NCBI GenBank assembly: GCA_965279405.1
Contig: OZ257157.1
Span: 1,488,001-1,552,000 of the forward strand
Source: CBDDIP01 sp965279405
GTDB lineage: Bacteria > Actinomycetota > Acidimicrobiia > Acidimicrobiales > Ilumatobacteraceae
Direction of reading: 5' to 3'
Length of the DNA stretch: 64,000 nt
Position numbers and translations under genes: made by a program
The notes under the pieces: model-generated
What the model saw: the letters and a program-made list of their open reading frames with translations, nothing else
What the model was told of the DNA's origin: nothing
Database searches by the model: none
In this document: piece after piece, positions 25,875 to 34,809 of the stretch
Layout: every line of letters begins with the position of its first letter
Numbering within the stretch: the first letter of the stretch is position 1

Positions 25875-26665
25875 CAGTACATGACCGAGCCACCGCTGAC
25901 GTTGATGGTCGCCCCATGCACGAAGCTGGCGTGCACCGATGCGAGGAAGACCACCACTGCAGCGAGCTCCTCGGGTTGGCCCATGCGTCGCAGCGGGCAC
26001 GCCTGGGCAGCCGCTTGCACGACCGACTCGGGGTTGTCGATGTGCTGCATCGGCGTGTCGATCTGACCGGGCGAGATGGCGTTGACGAGGATGCCGTGCG
26101 GCCCGTACTGCTTGGCGAAGCTGCGCGTCATCGTCACGATCCCGCCCTTGCTGGCCACGTAGGCGTCGCTTCCCGACAGCGCACCGGTGAGGAACGCTGC
26201 GCTCGTGAAGTTGATGATCCTGCCGCCGACGCCGTCGGCGATCATCGACTGGCCGACGGCGCGGTCGAGGAAGAACGAGGCCTTCAGGTTGATGTCGGCG
26301 TGGAGGTCCCAGTCGGCCTCCGTGACCTCGTCGATCGGTTGCCGCCGAAGCACCGCGGCGACGTGAGCCAGCACCCACAGCCCACCGAGCTCGGTGCGCA
26401 CGCGTGCGACGACTTCGGGGATCGCGGCGATGTCGCCGAGGTCGAACGGCACGGCGAGGTGGCGGGACGGCTCGCCGAGCGAGGCCACCGTCGCCGCTGC
26501 ACCATCGCCGTCGCGGTCCAGGGCGGCGACGCGGCATCCGGCAGCGGCGAGCGCCTGTGCGGTCGCTCGTCCGATGCCCCCGGCGGCGCCGGTGACGAGA
26601 GCGACGCGACCGTCGAGGCCGGCGCCGAGGTTCCACCCGGATGTGGCGTGCTGGTCGGTGCTCAC
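25874..26665 (-). CDS. SDR family NAD(P)-dependent oxidoreductase (paralogue)
   Basis: A 263-residue classical SDR: TGAAGGIGRATAQ, active-site YVASKG, and SPGQIDTPM. It shares long blocks with the SDR at 19409-20158 (AVLRRQPIDEVTEADWDLH versus AMLRRTSVADVTEADWDAH), so the two arose by duplication within this pathway. Asp in AALDRDGDG favours NAD. The GTG at 26663-26665 overlaps the stop of the ABC ATPase gene by 4 nt, placing it in the transporter operon. Confidence 0.87.
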   Translation of the reverse strand: MSTDQHATSGWNLGAGLDGRVALVTGAAGGIGRATAQALAAAGCRVAALDRDGDGAAATVASLGEPSRHLAVPFDLGDIAAIPEVVARVRTELGGLWVLAHVAAVLRRQPIDEVTEADWDLHADINLKASFFLDRAVGQSMIADGVGGRIINFTSAAFLTGALSGSDAYVASKGGIVTMTRSFAKQYGPHGILVNAISPGQIDTPMQHIDNPESVVQAAAQACPLRRMGQPEELAAVVVFLASVHASFVHGATINVSGGSVMY

Positions 26666-28731
26666 GTCGTCGCCTCCACAGCGATCGTGGCACCTGCGGC
26701 GAACAGCGCCACGGCCTCGTCGGCGAAGTGGCAGGCGACGCCGTGCTCGGCGTTCGGGTCGAGCACGGGCACCTCGGTGACGCAGCGTTCCTGCGCCAGC
26801 GGGCAGCGAGAACGGAACGAGCAGCCGCCGCGCAGCTCGGCGGCATCGGTCGCCTCACCGCGGATCAGCACCCGGGCTCGCGTGCGTTCGACGGCCGGAT
26901 CGGGGATCGGCACGGCGGAGATCAACGCCTGCGTGTACGGATGCCGCGGCGCGGCGAACAGCTCGTCGGCGGAGGCCGTCTCGACCACCTTGCCGCTGTA
27001 CATCACCACCACCCGGTCGCACACGTGGCGCACCATCGACAGGTCGTGGGAGATGTACAGGTAGGCGAAGCCGTGCTCCGACTGCAGCCGGCTGAGCAGG
27101 TTGAGGATCTGGCCGCGAGCCGACATGTCGAGCGAGGCAACGGCCTCGTCGGCGATGATCAGCTTCGGCTGGGTGCTCAGCGCGCGTGCGATGGCGATTC
27201 GTTGCCGCTGTCCGCCGGAGAGCTCGACCGAGCGGCGTGTGCCCATCGCCGGGTGCAGGCCGACGTCCTCGAGCAGCGTCGCGACCTGCGGCTGGTAGCG
27301 CTTGGCCCGGCCGCCGTCGCGCAGCACCAGGGGCTCGCTGATGATCTCGTTGATCGTCATCATCGGGTTCAGGCTGTCGCCGGGATCCTGGAAGACGAAC
27401 TGCACGAAGTCCTTCGGCAGCCGCTCGACCGGGGCCATCGTGGCGCCGGACGGCAGCAGCTTCTGACCGGAGTCCGCCGTTTCCAGGCCGACCACGATGC
27501 GCGCCAGCGTCGTCTTGCCCGAGCCGGACTCACCGACGATGCCGACCGACTCGCCTTCGCCGATGCGCAGGTCGACGCCACCGACGGCGACGGTGCGCGT
27601 GCGACGCCCGTCGGCTCCTGCCTTGGCACGGAACGTCTTGACGATCGAGCGCATCTCGACGATCGGCAGCTCGGAACGAACGGCCCGGCCGACGACGACC
27701 GGGACGGCGATGGGCTGGTCCGGTCCGGTGGCGACGAGGCTCGTGGTGCCCTCCACCGGGAAGTGGCAGGCGACCTCGCCGAACTGACTCCCATCTGGAC
27801 GGGGCGTCATCGCCGGCGCCACCGTTCGGCACTGCTCGTTGCCGTGGCCGACCGGGCAGCGCGGCTCGAACGGGCAGCCGATGACCTGCTCGGTCAGGTC
27901 GGGCAGGGTGCCCGGGATGCTGCCCAGCAACCGCTGTCGGTCGGCCCAGATGCTCGGGATCGACCCGAGCAGCGCTGCGGTGTACGGGTGAGCCGGGGCG
28001 GCGTAGATCGCATCGACGGTTGCCGTCTCGACGATCTGTCCGGCGTACATCACCGTGACGCTGTCGGCGAAGCCGGCCACCAGCGCGAGGTCGTGGGTGA
28101 TGAGCAGCGTCGACATCGTGCCGTCGTCGCCGAGCCGCCGGATGAGGTCGATGACCGTGGCCTGGGTGGTGACGTCGAGGGCGCTGGTCGGCTCATCGGC
28201 GATCAGCAGGGACGGCCGGCCCGCGAGCGCCGAGGCGATCATCGCCCGCTGGCGCATGCCGCCGGACAGCTCGTGCGGGTACTGGCGGGCGGTGGTGTGC
28301 GGGCGGCGGATCTCGACGTCGGCGAGCAACCGCTCGACCTCGGAGCGCACCTCCTTGCGCGGCACGACGTGGTGAACCTTGAGCAGCTCGGCGATCTGGC
28401 TGCCGACGGTGCGAACGGGGTCGAGTGACGCCTTCGCGTCCTGGAACACCATCGACACCGTTCGGCCCCGGAACGAGCGCAGCCGTTTGAGGTCGTGGAG
28501 GTCGACGACCGCGCCATCGATCGACATCGAGTCGTACCGGAACGAGCTGTTGCCCGGCAGCAGGCCCATCAACGCCAGCCCGAGCGTGCTCTTGCCGGAA
28601 CCGGACTCGCCGACGATGGCCATGCGGTGCCCGGCGGGCACGGACAGCGACACGCTGTCGAGCGCGCGCAGCCGCTTGCCGCCGGCGCTGTAGCTGACGG
28701 AGAGGTTGGCGACCTCGAGGTTGCCGCGCAC
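26662..28731 (-). CDS. Oligopeptide/dipeptide-type ABC transporter, two ATPase domains fused (DppD-DppF)
   Basis: A 689-residue tandem ABC ATPase. Domain 1 has Walker A GESGSGKST, signature LSGGMRQR and Walker B LLIADEPTS. Domain 2 has GESGSGKTT, LSGGQRQR and LIIADEAVAS, with Ala in place of the usual Pro of the DEP motif. Each half ends in the oligopeptide C-terminal Cys cluster (CPFEPRCPVGHGNEQC; CSFRSRCPLAQERC) and VYAAPAHPYT-like text. It energises the importer whose permeases and binding protein precede it. The GTG start directly follows the permease stop with no gap. Confidence 0.92.
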   Translation of the reverse strand: MRGNLEVANLSVSYSAGGKRLRALDSVSLSVPAGHRMAIVGESGSGKSTLGLALMGLLPGNSSFRYDSMSIDGAVVDLHDLKRLRSFRGRTVSMVFQDAKASLDPVRTVGSQIAELLKVHHVVPRKEVRSEVERLLADVEIRRPHTTARQYPHELSGGMRQRAMIASALAGRPSLLIADEPTSALDVTTQATVIDLIRRLGDDGTMSTLLITHDLALVAGFADSVTVMYAGQIVETATVDAIYAAPAHPYTAALLGSIPSIWADRQRLLGSIPGTLPDLTEQVIGCPFEPRCPVGHGNEQCRTVAPAMTPRPDGSQFGEVACHFPVEGTTSLVATGPDQPIAVPVVVGRAVRSELPIVEMRSIVKTFRAKAGADGRRTRTVAVGGVDLRIGEGESVGIVGESGSGKTTLARIVVGLETADSGQKLLPSGATMAPVERLPKDFVQFVFQDPGDSLNPMMTINEIISEPLVLRDGGRAKRYQPQVATLLEDVGLHPAMGTRRSVELSGGQRQRIAIARALSTQPKLIIADEAVASLDMSARGQILNLLSRLQSEHGFAYLYISHDLSMVRHVCDRVVVMYSGKVVETASADELFAAPRHPYTQALISAVPIPDPAVERTRARVLIRGEATDAAELRGGCSFRSRCPLAQERCVTEVPVLDPNAEHGVACHFADEAVALFAAGATIAVEATT

Positions 28732-29661
28732 TCAGACGCCGCCGAGCGAGGTCGTGTCGATGTTGCGCAGGTTGCGGTCGCCGCTGTACTTGCGGCGGAA
28801 GCCCTCACCGATCAAGAGGTAGGCACCGGCGACGATGGTGATGCAGATGCCGGGCCCGACGCCGTACAGCGGCGCCTGGTACACCGAGCCGTAGGCCGAG
28901 CGGAGCATGTTCCCCCAGCTCGGATCGGGTGGTTGCGTCCCGAGCCCGAGGTAGCTCAGTGACGCCGAGATCAGCACGGCGCTGGAGGCCAGCACGCTGG
29001 CCGCGACGAGCAGCGTCGGCAACGAGTTCGGCAGCACGTGGCGGCGCAAGATGTGGATGGTCGACGCACCGGAGATGCGACTGGCCTCGACGTAGCCGCG
29101 GTTGCGCAGCACGAGACCGGCGCCACGGCTGAATCGCGCCATCGAGGGCATCATGACCAGCGCGATGGCGAGGATCTGCACCCACTGCCCGCGCCCGAAG
29201 ATGACGATCAGGAAGAGGGCCAGGATGATCGTCGGGAACGAGAGGAACACGTCCACCAACCGCATCGTGATCGTGTCGGTGATGCCACCGACGTAGCCGG
29301 CGAAGAGGCCGAGCGCCGTGCCGAGGCTGAAAGCCACGAACGCCGAGCTGAGGCTGGTGAGGATGTCGGTCCGTGCCGCCGCGAGGCAGCGGCTGAACAG
29401 GTCGCGGCCGACCTCGTCGGTGCCGAGCCAGAACTTCGACGACGGTCCCATCAGCGGCTTGCCCTCGATCGAGAGCGCGCCGTATCGGGCGAGGATGCTG
29501 GGAGCGATCGAGACGATCAGGAACGGGGTGAGCATGATCACCCCGATGGTCAGCTGCTTGGGCTGGCGGGCGATGAAGGCACGCACGCGGCCGCGCCGGG
29601 CCGGCGTCGACGACGCGGCGGGCGTTGCCGTGGCCATCGTCTCGGGAGTCGTCGCCGTCAT
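28732..29661 (-). CDS. ABC transporter permease, DppC/OppC type
   Basis: A 309-residue inner-membrane permease: first helix TIGVIMLTPFLIVSIAPSILA, then the LGTDEVGRDLFSR motif diagnostic of DppC/OppC, five further helices, and the coupling loop EASRISGASTIHILRRHVLPN. Its partner is the DppB-type permease upstream. The ATG at 29659-29661 overlaps that gene's stop by 4 nt. Confidence 0.93.
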   Translation of the reverse strand: MTATTPETMATATPAASSTPARRGRVRAFIARQPKQLTIGVIMLTPFLIVSIAPSILARYGALSIEGKPLMGPSSKFWLGTDEVGRDLFSRCLAAARTDILTSLSSAFVAFSLGTALGLFAGYVGGITDTITMRLVDVFLSFPTIILALFLIVIFGRGQWVQILAIALVMMPSMARFSRGAGLVLRNRGYVEASRISGASTIHILRRHVLPNSLPTLLVAASVLASSAVLISASLSYLGLGTQPPDPSWGNMLRSAYGSVYQAPLYGVGPGICITIVAGAYLLIGEGFRRKYSGDRNLRNIDTTSLGGV

Positions 29662-30689
29662 GCCCGGCGCCTCGTTCGTGGATCGAGCAGCCGGTAGGCG
29701 ACGTCGACGACGAAGGCGACGATCACGTAGGCGACCGCGGTGACGAGCACGATCGCGGCGACCGTGTTGTAGTCCTTCACCTTCACGCTCTGCACGAGCA
29801 GGAGGCCGAGGCCTGGCCAGCTGAAGACGGACTCGACGATCACCAGTCCGCTGATCAACGAGCCGACCACGAGCCCGATCACGGTCACCGTCGGCAGCAC
29901 GGCGTTCGGCAGCACGTGTCGGTAGGCGATCGAGCGCTCGCTGAGCCCGCGCGCACGAGCCGCCGTGACGAACGTCGCGTTGGACGTGTCCGAGAGCCCC
30001 GCGTAGAGGTACCGGAAGAACAGCGCCAGCTGCGGCAGGGCCAGCGTGAGCGCGGGCAGGACGAGGAACCGGAAGTTCTCGCCGACGCCGTCCGCGAGCG
30101 GCGCGTACCCGGCCGACGGGAACACCTGGAACTCGGCCGCGAGGAGGATCACGAGCAGCAGCCCGAGCCAGAACGCCGGCATCACCAGCAGTCCGGTCAG
30201 CAGTCCCTGGATCCCGGTCTTCACGCTGCGCAACCGGGTTCGGTAGGCGAGCAACGAGATGGCCAGGCTGCCGAGCACGCTGAAGGACACGGAGACGACG
30301 GCCAGCTCGATGGTGGCGGCCATGCGATCGCCGAGGGCTTCGCGCACCTGGAGCCCTTGGTAGGTCAGGCCGAAGTCGCCCTGTGCGGCGTTCTTCGTCC
30401 AGATCGTGTACTGCCGCCAGAGCGGCTGATCGAGGCCGAGCTGCTTGGTCAGCGACGCGGTGACCTCGGCACGCTCTTCGGGGGAGAAGTTGGGGAGCGG
30501 GCCGATGCGGGCATCGACCACGCTGCCGGGCAGCGCGTTGAGCAACAGGAAGGTCATCAACGAGACCGCGATCAGCACTGCCGCCAGCTGGACCAGTTGG
30601 CCCAGCACGCCTCGGAGCCGTGCCTTCCAGACGGAAGGCAGGTGCTCGTCGTCGAGGTCGAGCAGCGGCAGTGCCGAATCGAGTGTCAC
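29658..30689 (-). CDS. ABC transporter permease, DppB/OppB type
   Basis: A 343-residue permease. The first helix LVQLAAVLIAVSLMTFLLLNALPGS, the large external loop with LGLDQPLWRQYTIWTKNAAQGDFG, and the coupling loop TAARARGLSERSIAYRHVLPNA are typical of DppB. The start is the GTG at 30687-30689, sharing GTGA with the binding-protein stop. Confidence 0.93.
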   Translation of the reverse strand: MTLDSALPLLDLDDEHLPSVWKARLRGVLGQLVQLAAVLIAVSLMTFLLLNALPGSVVDARIGPLPNFSPEERAEVTASLTKQLGLDQPLWRQYTIWTKNAAQGDFGLTYQGLQVREALGDRMAATIELAVVSVSFSVLGSLAISLLAYRTRLRSVKTGIQGLLTGLLVMPAFWLGLLLVILLAAEFQVFPSAGYAPLADGVGENFRFLVLPALTLALPQLALFFRYLYAGLSDTSNATFVTAARARGLSERSIAYRHVLPNAVLPTVTVIGLVVGSLISGLVIVESVFSWPGLGLLLVQSVKVKDYNTVAAIVLVTAVAYVIVAFVVDVAYRLLDPRTRRRA

Positions 30690-32296
30690 GTAAAGGTCGC
30701 CTTGGACCACTGGACGTCGCCGAAGCCGTTGGTGGTCACGCTCTCGAGGTTCTCCGGCAGGACGTTGGACACCGGTGCCCCGAAGGCGAAGTAGACGACG
30801 GCGTCGTCGACGCACGTCTTCTCGGCGTCGGCGAGCAGTGCCGTGATCTCCGTGGAGTCGAACGGTGTGGCGTTGATCTTCCGGTACAGCTCGGCGACCT
30901 CCGGTACGACGTCCCCTTCTTTGTACGCGCTGAGGATCGAGGACGGGTTCACCAAGTAGTCATAGAAGTTCTTGCTGGGGAAGGGCAAGTTCCCGGCGTT
31001 GAAGGTGATCCCTTCCCAGGTGCCCTTCGTGTAGGTGCGCTCGAGCCAGTCGGCCGCCTCGGCCACTTCGATCTCGCACGTGATGCCCGCCTCGCGGAAC
31101 CCCTGCTGCATGACCTGGGCGGCGGAGATGCCGTCCTCGTAACCGGCGATGCACAGGATCGGCACCGAGATGTCCGTCGCGCCGGCCGCAGCGAGCAGCT
31201 CCTTCGCCTTGGCCGGGTCGTAGGTGACGTCGTCGGCGTCGATGCCGGAGTTCGTCGGGTACAGCTTGAACGGGTTCCAGCTGTGGACGCCAGCGCCCTT
31301 GAACGACGCGGCGTTCATCGCCTCGATGTCGAAGCAGAAGCGCAGCGCCTTGCGCACCTCCGGGTTGTCGAGCGGCGCCTTGCCCATCTGGATGATCCAC
31401 CAGTAGGCGTACGTGGCCTCCTGCACGACCTTCTTGTCCGGCACGTCCTTGACGGAGTCGATGTTGATCGGAGCGACGTCGTACAGCGCGTCGACCTGGT
31501 TGCTGCGCAGGCTGGTGCTGGCGGTGGCCGGGTCGGCGAAGAACGAGAAGTTGAGGTTCTTGATCGGCGGCGTGCCGTCCCAGTAGGTGTCGTTGGCGAC
31601 GCACTCGACGCCAGTGCCGCTGGTGAACTTGCCGAGCTTGAACGGGCCGGTGCCGAGCACCTCGTTGGCGAAGTTGACCTTGCCGAACGACTCGTTCGGC
31701 ACGATCAGCACCGGTTGCGGGTTGACGAGGAACTCGACGCGCTCGGTGGTGTTGACCTCGACGGTGAAGTCGTCGGTGGCGACTGCCGACACCCACTGCG
31801 ACGGCGTCATGATCGGACGGCCGGCGGTGGAGGCGATCAGCTTCTCGTCGGCGCGGGCGGCGATCGAGTACGCGACGTCCTTGGCGGTGAGCGGCGTGCC
31901 GTCGTGGAAGGTGACGCCCTCGCGGATCTTCAGGATCGTCTTCTTCGGGTCGGTCGTGTCCCACTCGGTGGCGATGACCGGGATCAGGTTGCCCTTCTCG
32001 TCCTTCTGGATCAGCGGGTCGTAGAACACGAACCCGAGCATCTGCGACCAGATGTAGCCCTGGATGGCGAAGGGCGTCAGCCCGGTGACGGCCGAACCCA
32101 TGCCGACCTTCAGCGTGTCCTTCGTCGACGCGCCCGGGTTGCCGGTGGTGCCCGACGGGTCCGTTCCCCCGCTCGAATCCTCGGTGGACTTCTTGGAATC
32201 GTCGCTGCCACACGCTGCCAGGACCAAGCCCGTCAGCGATGCGGCCGTGAACCCGATGAACCCTCTGCGGTTCACTGCTCCTGCGATGTCGACCAT
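30686..32296 (-). CDS. ABC transporter substrate-binding lipoprotein, family 5 (peptide/opine/nickel type)
   Basis: A 536-residue extracytoplasmic binding protein. The N-terminus combines a twin-arginine-like NRRGFIG with a lipobox LAAC followed by a Ser/Thr/Gly linker, so it is probably a Tat-exported lipoprotein. The body is SBP_bac_5 (IREGVTFHDGTPLTAKDVAYS, ALRFCFDIEAMN). The family binds peptides but also oligosaccharides, opines and amides, so the ligand is open. The start is the ATG at 32294-32296 with GGAGGGAAAG upstream. An inverted repeat with CTGGAA arms (32357-32387) lies upstream. Confidence 0.92.
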   Translation of the reverse strand: MVDIAGAVNRRGFIGFTAASLTGLVLAACGSDDSKKSTEDSSGGTDPSGTTGNPGASTKDTLKVGMGSAVTGLTPFAIQGYIWSQMLGFVFYDPLIQKDEKGNLIPVIATEWDTTDPKKTILKIREGVTFHDGTPLTAKDVAYSIAARADEKLIASTAGRPIMTPSQWVSAVATDDFTVEVNTTERVEFLVNPQPVLIVPNESFGKVNFANEVLGTGPFKLGKFTSGTGVECVANDTYWDGTPPIKNLNFSFFADPATASTSLRSNQVDALYDVAPINIDSVKDVPDKKVVQEATYAYWWIIQMGKAPLDNPEVRKALRFCFDIEAMNAASFKGAGVHSWNPFKLYPTNSGIDADDVTYDPAKAKELLAAAGATDISVPILCIAGYEDGISAAQVMQQGFREAGITCEIEVAEAADWLERTYTKGTWEGITFNAGNLPFPSKNFYDYLVNPSSILSAYKEGDVVPEVAELYRKINATPFDSTEITALLADAEKTCVDDAVVYFAFGAPVSNVLPENLESVTTNGFGDVQWSKATFT

Positions 32297-32356
32297 CTGC
32301 TTTCCCTCCCCGTTGATGCTCCCAGCGGCTCGCCGGGTCCCGTTAGCTTTTCAGAT

Positions 32357-32387
32357 CCTGGAAAGGATTGCAAGAGCTTCTTCCAGG
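32357..32387 (-). promoter_or_regulatory. Inverted repeat upstream of the importer operon
   Basis: CCTGGAA (32357-32363) and TTCCAGG (32381-32387) form a perfect 7-bp inverted repeat with a 17-nt spacer. The left arm is also part of ATCCT-GGAA-AGGAT (32355-32368), a perfect 5-bp palindrome. The CTGGAA arms equal the half-site of the CG-centred operators nearby, but the spacing differs. It lies 60-90 nt upstream of the binding-protein ATG. Confidence 0.42.
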
Positions 32388-32455
32388 GCTTTTACAGCGA
32401 TTTGATCGAATAACTGAGACCGTTCCCGGCGTGTTTCCGGCCGGTGCATCTCCCC

Positions 32456-32488
32456 CTGACCGGTGAGCCGACAGGCGTCGCCGGTCAG
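32456..32488 (-). terminator. Hairpin at the end of the E1/lipoyl operon
   Basis: CTGACCGG (32456-32463) pairs with CCGGTCAG (32481-32488), an 8-bp perfect stem with a 17-nt loop that includes the lipoyl gene's stop codon. No U-run follows on the minus strand, so it is at best a weak or factor-dependent terminator separating this operon from the importer operon. Confidence 0.35.
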
Positions 32489-32724
32489 CCCTCGATGACG
32501 CACAGGTCGGCACCGGTGGCGACCTCGTCGCCCTCGTCGACGAGGACCGCGGTAACGATGCCAGCCACCGGCGCCTCCACGTCGACTTCGACCTTGTCGG
32601 TCTCCACGCGGACCAGGGCGTCGCCCACGGCGACGGTGTCACCGACGCCGACCAGCCACTCGACGATCACCACCTCGTCCACCGTCTCGCCCAGGCGGGC
32701 CAGCTTCACGGTCTCGGTTGCCAC
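32485..32724 (-). CDS. Free-standing lipoyl (biotin/lipoyl) domain protein
   Basis: A 79-residue protein consisting of a single lipoyl domain; the hairpin ETDKVEVDVEAP holds the modifiable Lys44. The E..DKV..DVEA pattern is that of 2-oxoacid dehydrogenase E2 lipoyl domains rather than biotin carriers (which have MKM). No peripheral-subunit-binding or acyltransferase domain follows; the stop comes directly after the domain. It is encoded 4 nt after E1 alpha, so it presumably accepts the acyl or aldehyde group from the E1 encoded with it. The start is the GTG at 32722-32724. Confidence 0.88.
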   Translation of the reverse strand: MATETVKLARLGETVDEVVIVEWLVGVGDTVAVGDALVRVETDKVEVDVEAPVAGIVTAVLVDEGDEVATGADLCVIEG

Positions 32725-32728
32725 GACG

Positions 32729-33751
32729 TCACCCGACCTTCGTCGCGCCGGTCGAGCGACCGGTCGGGCTGTCGGCCGAGACGTTGCGGAACATCGAGGC
32801 CACGTCCGCCCGAGGACTGGCCATCACCCGCTCGACGCACGCCTCGATGCGGGCGACCACGTCCTCGCGCATCCGTGACGCAGCCGCGTCGTCGAGCGTG
32901 CCGTCGGCGAGGAGCTTGGCGAGCGCGATGTCGATCGGATCGCGGGCCAGCCACTGGTCGAGCTCGCCCTCGGGGCGGTAGGTCCCGGCGTCAGCTCTCG
33001 AGTGGCCTGAGTACCGGTACGTCTTGCACTCGACGAGCGTCGGGCCGCCGCCGGATCGGGCGCGTTCGAGCGCCTCGTCCATCGCAGCGATGACCGCGTC
33101 CACGTCCTGGCCGTCCACGGCGGCGCTCGGCATCGCGTACGACGTCGCCCGCAGCGCGATGTCGGTGACGGCAGTGGTCAGGTCGATGCGCGAGTACTCG
33201 CCGTAGCCGTTGTTCTCGCAGACGAACACGACCGGCAGCTTCCACACGGCAGCGAGGTTGAGGCCCTCGTGGAACGCGCCGATGTTGGTGGCTCCGTCAC
33301 CGAACACGGCGATGGCACAGCGATCCTCGCCGAGCACCTGTGCGCTCAGCGCGGCGCCGGCTGCGATCGGGATGCCGGCGCCGACGATCGCCGACGTCGG
33401 CATCAGCCCGACCGACGGCTCGCTGACGTGCATCGACCCACCGACGCCGCCGATCGCCCCGACCGACCGGCCGGTGATCTCACCGAGGATCGAGTCGAGC
33501 GTCATGCCCAGCGCCAGTGCCACGCCGTGGCCGCGATAGGTGCAGCAGACGTGATCGGTCGGACGGGCGCTGCGGGCGATGCCCACCGACACGGCCTCCT
33601 GGCCCTGGCAGGTGTGCGTCGTGCCGTGGATCAGGCCTTCGGCGAAGAGCTCCTTGATGCGATCCTCGAATCGGCGGATCTCGAGCATGCGGTCCCATCG
33701 GGCGACGGGATCGTCGAGCGCGTGGCGGCGCTCCAACGGGGTCTCGGTCAT
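32729..33751 (-). CDS. Thiamine-diphosphate-dependent 2-oxoacid (or acetoin) dehydrogenase E1 alpha subunit
   Basis: A 340-residue E1 alpha. The ThDP motif runs from GDG (151-153) to NN (180-181), FGDGATNIGAFHEGLNL at its start. TYRGHGVALALGM and GGVGGSMHVS are typical of the AcoA/PdhA branch; TYRYSGHSRADAGTYR is the acetoin-dehydrogenase-like C-terminal loop. With the beta subunit it decarboxylates a 2-oxoacid or cleaves acetoin-like compounds. The ATG at 33749-33751 overlaps the beta stop by 4 nt. Confidence 0.9.
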   Translation of the reverse strand: MTETPLERRHALDDPVARWDRMLEIRRFEDRIKELFAEGLIHGTTHTCQGQEAVSVGIARSARPTDHVCCTYRGHGVALALGMTLDSILGEITGRSVGAIGGVGGSMHVSEPSVGLMPTSAIVGAGIPIAAGAALSAQVLGEDRCAIAVFGDGATNIGAFHEGLNLAAVWKLPVVFVCENNGYGEYSRIDLTTAVTDIALRATSYAMPSAAVDGQDVDAVIAAMDEALERARSGGGPTLVECKTYRYSGHSRADAGTYRPEGELDQWLARDPIDIALAKLLADGTLDDAAASRMREDVVARIEACVERVMASPRADVASMFRNVSADSPTGRSTGATKVG

Positions 33752-34761
33752 GACGCGTAGCCCTCCTTCTCCCACCACGGTCGCGGTCGGCGACTCGTGG
33801 CGATGAGCTCGGTGATGTCGTCGCGCACGGAGGCGACGCTCGGCAGGTACTGCTGCTCCAAGTGCGCCGGGTAGGGCACCGGGACGTCGGGGCACGTGAG
33901 GCGGATCACGGGAGCGCGCAGTGCGTGGAAGAGCTCGCCGGCGACGTGCGCGGCGATCTCGGTGCCCCAGCCGCCGGAGTACGGGCTCTCCTCGACGAGC
34001 ACCAGCCGGCCGGTCCGCTCGACGGACGCGCAGACCGTTTCGCGGTCCCACGGGACGAGCGTGCGCAGGTCGATCACGTCGGCCGACCACGGCGCGTCCT
34101 TCGCTGCAGCGAGCGCCGTCTGCACGGTCTGGCCCAGCGCCACGATGGTGACGTCGTCGCCGGAGCGACGCAGATCGGCGACGCCGAGCGGGATGATCGC
34201 CTCGTCGCCGAGCGGCGTCTCCTCGCGCTCGGCGTAGAGCACTCGGGGCTCGAGCACGACCACCGGATCGGGGTCCTGGATCGCGGCGCGCAGCAGGCCG
34301 TAGGCGCTGCCGGCACCGGACGGCACGACCACCTTGAGCCCGGGGCAGGCGTACATCCACGTCTCCAGGGTCTGCGAGTGCTGGGTGCCGAACCCGAGGC
34401 CTGCGCCGACGCTGGCCCGCACGACCAACGGCGCCGTGTAGCTGCCACCGGACAGGTAGCGGAACTTGGCCGCCTCGGTGACCACCATGTCGAGGGCGAC
34501 GCCGAGGAACTCGACGAACATGATCTCGACGACCGGGCGCAGACCGGTGGCCGCAGCACCGAGCGCCGCGCCACAGAAGCCCATCTCGGAGATCGGCGTG
34601 TCGCGCACGCGCAGCGGGCCGAACTCGTCGAGCAGCCCCTCCGACGTCTTGAACGGCCCTTCGGCGACGGCAACGTCCTCACCCATGAGGATGACCGTCG
34701 GGTCCCGGCGCATCTCGTCGGCCAGAGCCCGGACGATCGATTGTCGCATCCGCAGCTTCAT
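33748..34761 (-). CDS. 2-oxoacid dehydrogenase E1 beta subunit
   Basis: A 337-residue transketolase-like beta subunit: ALADEMRRDPTVILMGEDVAVAEGPFK, RVRDTPISEMGFCGAALGAAATGLRPVVEIMFVEF and FGTQHSQTLETWMYACPGLKVVVPS. It forms the alpha2beta2 E1 with the downstream gene. First gene of a three-gene unit (beta, alpha, lipoyl carrier) behind operator site 4. No E2 acyltransferase or E3 dihydrolipoamide dehydrogenase is encoded in the window. Confidence 0.91.
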   Translation of the reverse strand: MKLRMRQSIVRALADEMRRDPTVILMGEDVAVAEGPFKTSEGLLDEFGPLRVRDTPISEMGFCGAALGAAATGLRPVVEIMFVEFLGVALDMVVTEAAKFRYLSGGSYTAPLVVRASVGAGLGFGTQHSQTLETWMYACPGLKVVVPSGAGSAYGLLRAAIQDPDPVVVLEPRVLYAEREETPLGDEAIIPLGVADLRRSGDDVTIVALGQTVQTALAAAKDAPWSADVIDLRTLVPWDRETVCASVERTGRLVLVEESPYSGGWGTEIAAHVAGELFHALRAPVIRLTCPDVPVPYPAHLEQQYLPSVASVRDDITELIATSRRPRPWWEKEGYAS

Positions 34762-34809
34762 GCTGCCCCCTTCGTCTGGATGATCACGTGTCCGAGGGTC
34801 ACGCGTGGT

